5,530 nucleotides of DNA, from contig PMZN01000039.1 of assembly GCA_003170375.1 (NCBI GenBank), positions 1-5,530 on the forward strand, in the 5' to 3' direction. Positions 4,429 through 5,530 of this stretch are shown piece by piece. The DNA is from Acidimicrobiaceae bacterium (GTDB lineage Bacteria; Actinomycetota; Acidimicrobiia; Acidimicrobiales; Bog-793). The position numbers and the translations under genes were made by a program. Position 1 is the stretch's first letter. Each line of letters begins with the position of its first letter. The notes under the pieces were generated by a model that was not told the DNA's origin, made no database searches, and worked only from the letters and a program-made list of their open reading frames with translations.

Positions 4429-5530
4429 GCGCGCCGAACTTCGACCTCTTGGAGGCGCTCCAGCAGATCGCCGTGGAGAAGGGCATCGCTGTTGACACGT
4501 TGTTCGACGCGCTCGCCAATGCGCTCGTGGCCGCCTACAAGCGCCTGCCACAAGCCGCCGAGGAGGCCGTCGTGACCATCGACCCGGACTCCGGGGAGAT
4601 ACGCGTCTACGGCCAGGAGCTGGACGAAGAAGGAAACGTAACGCGCGAGTGGGACGACACTCCCGACGACTTCGGCCGCATCGCGGCCCAGGCAGCGCGC
4701 CAGGTGATCCTCCAGCGCATCCGCGAAGCCGAGCGCGACCGGAAATACGAGGAGTACGCAGGGCGCGAGGGCGACATCGTCACCGGGATCATCCAGCAGA
4801 GCGACAATCGCTACACCCTCCTCGATCTTGGCAAGGTCGAGGCCCTGCTGCCCCAGGCCGAGCAGGTCCCTTATGAGCGCTACGACCATGGTGCACGCCT
4901 CAAGGCCTACATCGTCGAGGTCCGCAAGACGAGCAAGGGTCCTCAGATCGTCGTCTCGCGCAGCCATCCCGGCCTCATCAAGCGCCTCTTCGAGCTCGAG
5001 GTGCCCGAGATCTCCAACGGGGTCGTCGAGATCAAGGCCTGCGCCCGTGAGCCCGGCCATCGGACCAAGATCGCGGTCTGGTCCAACGACGGCAACGTGG
5101 ACCCGGTGGGAGCCTGCGTGGGCGCCCGAGGCGCGCGCGTGCGCATGGTCACCACCGAGCTCCGCGGCGAGAAGGTCGACATCGTGCCGTTCTCGGATGA
5201 CCCGGCCGAATTCGTGTCCCGGGCGCTTCAGCCGGCCAAGGTGAAAGAGGTCCTCCTCGACGAGGATCGCGGCCGTGCCACCGTGATCGTTCACGACTAT
5301 CAGCTGTCGCTCGCGATCGGCAAAGAGGGCCAGAATGCCCGCCTTGCCGCACGCCTGACGGGATGGCACATCGACATCAAGAGCGAATCCGAGGCGGCCG
5401 CCGAGGAAGCCCATTACGCCGAGGCGGAGTGGGCCGAGGGCGAGTGGGTCGAGCAATCGGGCGAGATGGTCTGGAAGCCGGCCGAAGGCGGCGAGACACT
5501 CTCGGCCGAGGCTTGGGCTGCGGGAGAGAC
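4425..5530 (+). CDS. nusA: Transcription termination/antitermination factor NusA (3' end beyond right edge)
   Basis: My translation from the ATG at 4425, which overlaps the rimP stop by 4 bp, gives 368 codons open to the window edge. NusA binds RNA polymerase and nascent RNA and controls pausing, termination and antitermination. Residues about 1-112 are the polymerase-binding N-terminal domain (FDLLEALQQIAVEKGIAVDTLFDALANALVAAYKR at the start). Residues about 113-180 are the S1 domain (GREGDIVTGIIQQ to GPQIVVSRS). KH1 is about 181-255 with the GACVGARGARVR loop (229-240), and KH2 about 256-320 with AIGKEGQNARLAARLTGW (297-314). The tail from about 320 is acidic and rich in Ala, Glu and Trp. 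The nearest GGAG (4403-4406) is 18 nt upstream, too far to act well, which supports coupling to rimP translation. The full length cannot be seen. Confidence 0.96.
   Translation, partial: MSAPNFDLLEALQQIAVEKGIAVDTLFDALANALVAAYKRLPQAAEEAVVTIDPDSGEIRVYGQELDEEGNVTREWDDTPDDFGRIAAQAARQVILQRIREAERDRKYEEYAGREGDIVTGIIQQSDNRYTLLDLGKVEALLPQAEQVPYERYDHGARLKAYIVEVRKTSKGPQIVVSRSHPGLIKRLFELEVPEISNGVVEIKACAREPGHRTKIAVWSNDGNVDPVGACVGARGARVRMVTTELRGEKVDIVPFSDDPAEFVSRALQPAKVKEVLLDEDRGRATVIVHDYQLSLAIGKEGQNARLAARLTGWHIDIKSESEAAAEEAHYAEAEWAEGEWVEQSGEMVWKPAEGGETLSAEAWAAGE

Noticed and set aside
3900..5456. A 518-codon minus-strand ORF opposite rimP and nusA
   Set aside because: Both plus-strand genes are clear family members with all expected motifs. 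Long antisense frames are a usual by-product of strong third-position GC bias, and this translation shows no recognisable domain.

Overview
This 5.5 kb window is GC-rich chromosomal DNA from a bacterium, most likely an actinobacterium. The evidence is the strong G/C third-position bias, two GTG starts with good Shine-Dalgarno sequences, the style of the ECF sigma factor, and the rimP-nusA order. An Acidimicrobiia-like lineage is possible from the look of the accessory membrane proteins, but that is a weak guess and no gene here fixes the taxon.

Layout, left to right. (1) Positions 1-572, minus strand: the 5' part of a gene for a membrane-anchored SAF-domain (CpaB/FlgA-like) protein that runs off the left edge. 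(2) Positions 573-768: a divergent intergenic region with a 12-bp perfect palindrome. (3) Positions 769-1719, plus strand: a single-pass membrane protein with an extracytoplasmic SIMPL (DUF541, YggE-like) domain, starting at a GTG behind AAGGAG. (4) Positions 1720-1913: a GC-rich gap with hairpins and, close to the next gene, a 9-bp direct repeat. (5) Positions 1914-3137: a 407-aa single-pass membrane protein with a short basic cytoplasmic N-terminus and a long Ser/Gly/Thr-rich extracytoplasmic part. (6) Positions 3165-3680: an ECF-type sigma factor 27 bp downstream, probably in the same transcript. The membrane protein is the obvious candidate for its anti-sigma factor or sensor, although it lacks the zinc anti-sigma motif and precedes the sigma gene. 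(7) Positions 3681-3855: a leader region with a possible extended -10, a 13-bp palindrome and a GTGGGC/GCCCAC hairpin followed by a T-rich run. (8) Positions 3856-4428: rimP. (9) Position 4425 to the right edge: nusA, overlapping rimP by 4 bp (ATGA) and cut off in its C-terminal tail.

The right half is the conserved ribosome-maturation and transcription-elongation operon: RimP matures the 30S subunit and NusA controls pausing, termination and antitermination. The left half is accessory envelope and signalling content. I see no mobile element, CRISPR array, tRNA or rRNA. The least ordinary parts are the noncanonical membrane-protein/sigma pair and the rimP leader, where a hairpin and a short overlapping ORF share the same DNA.
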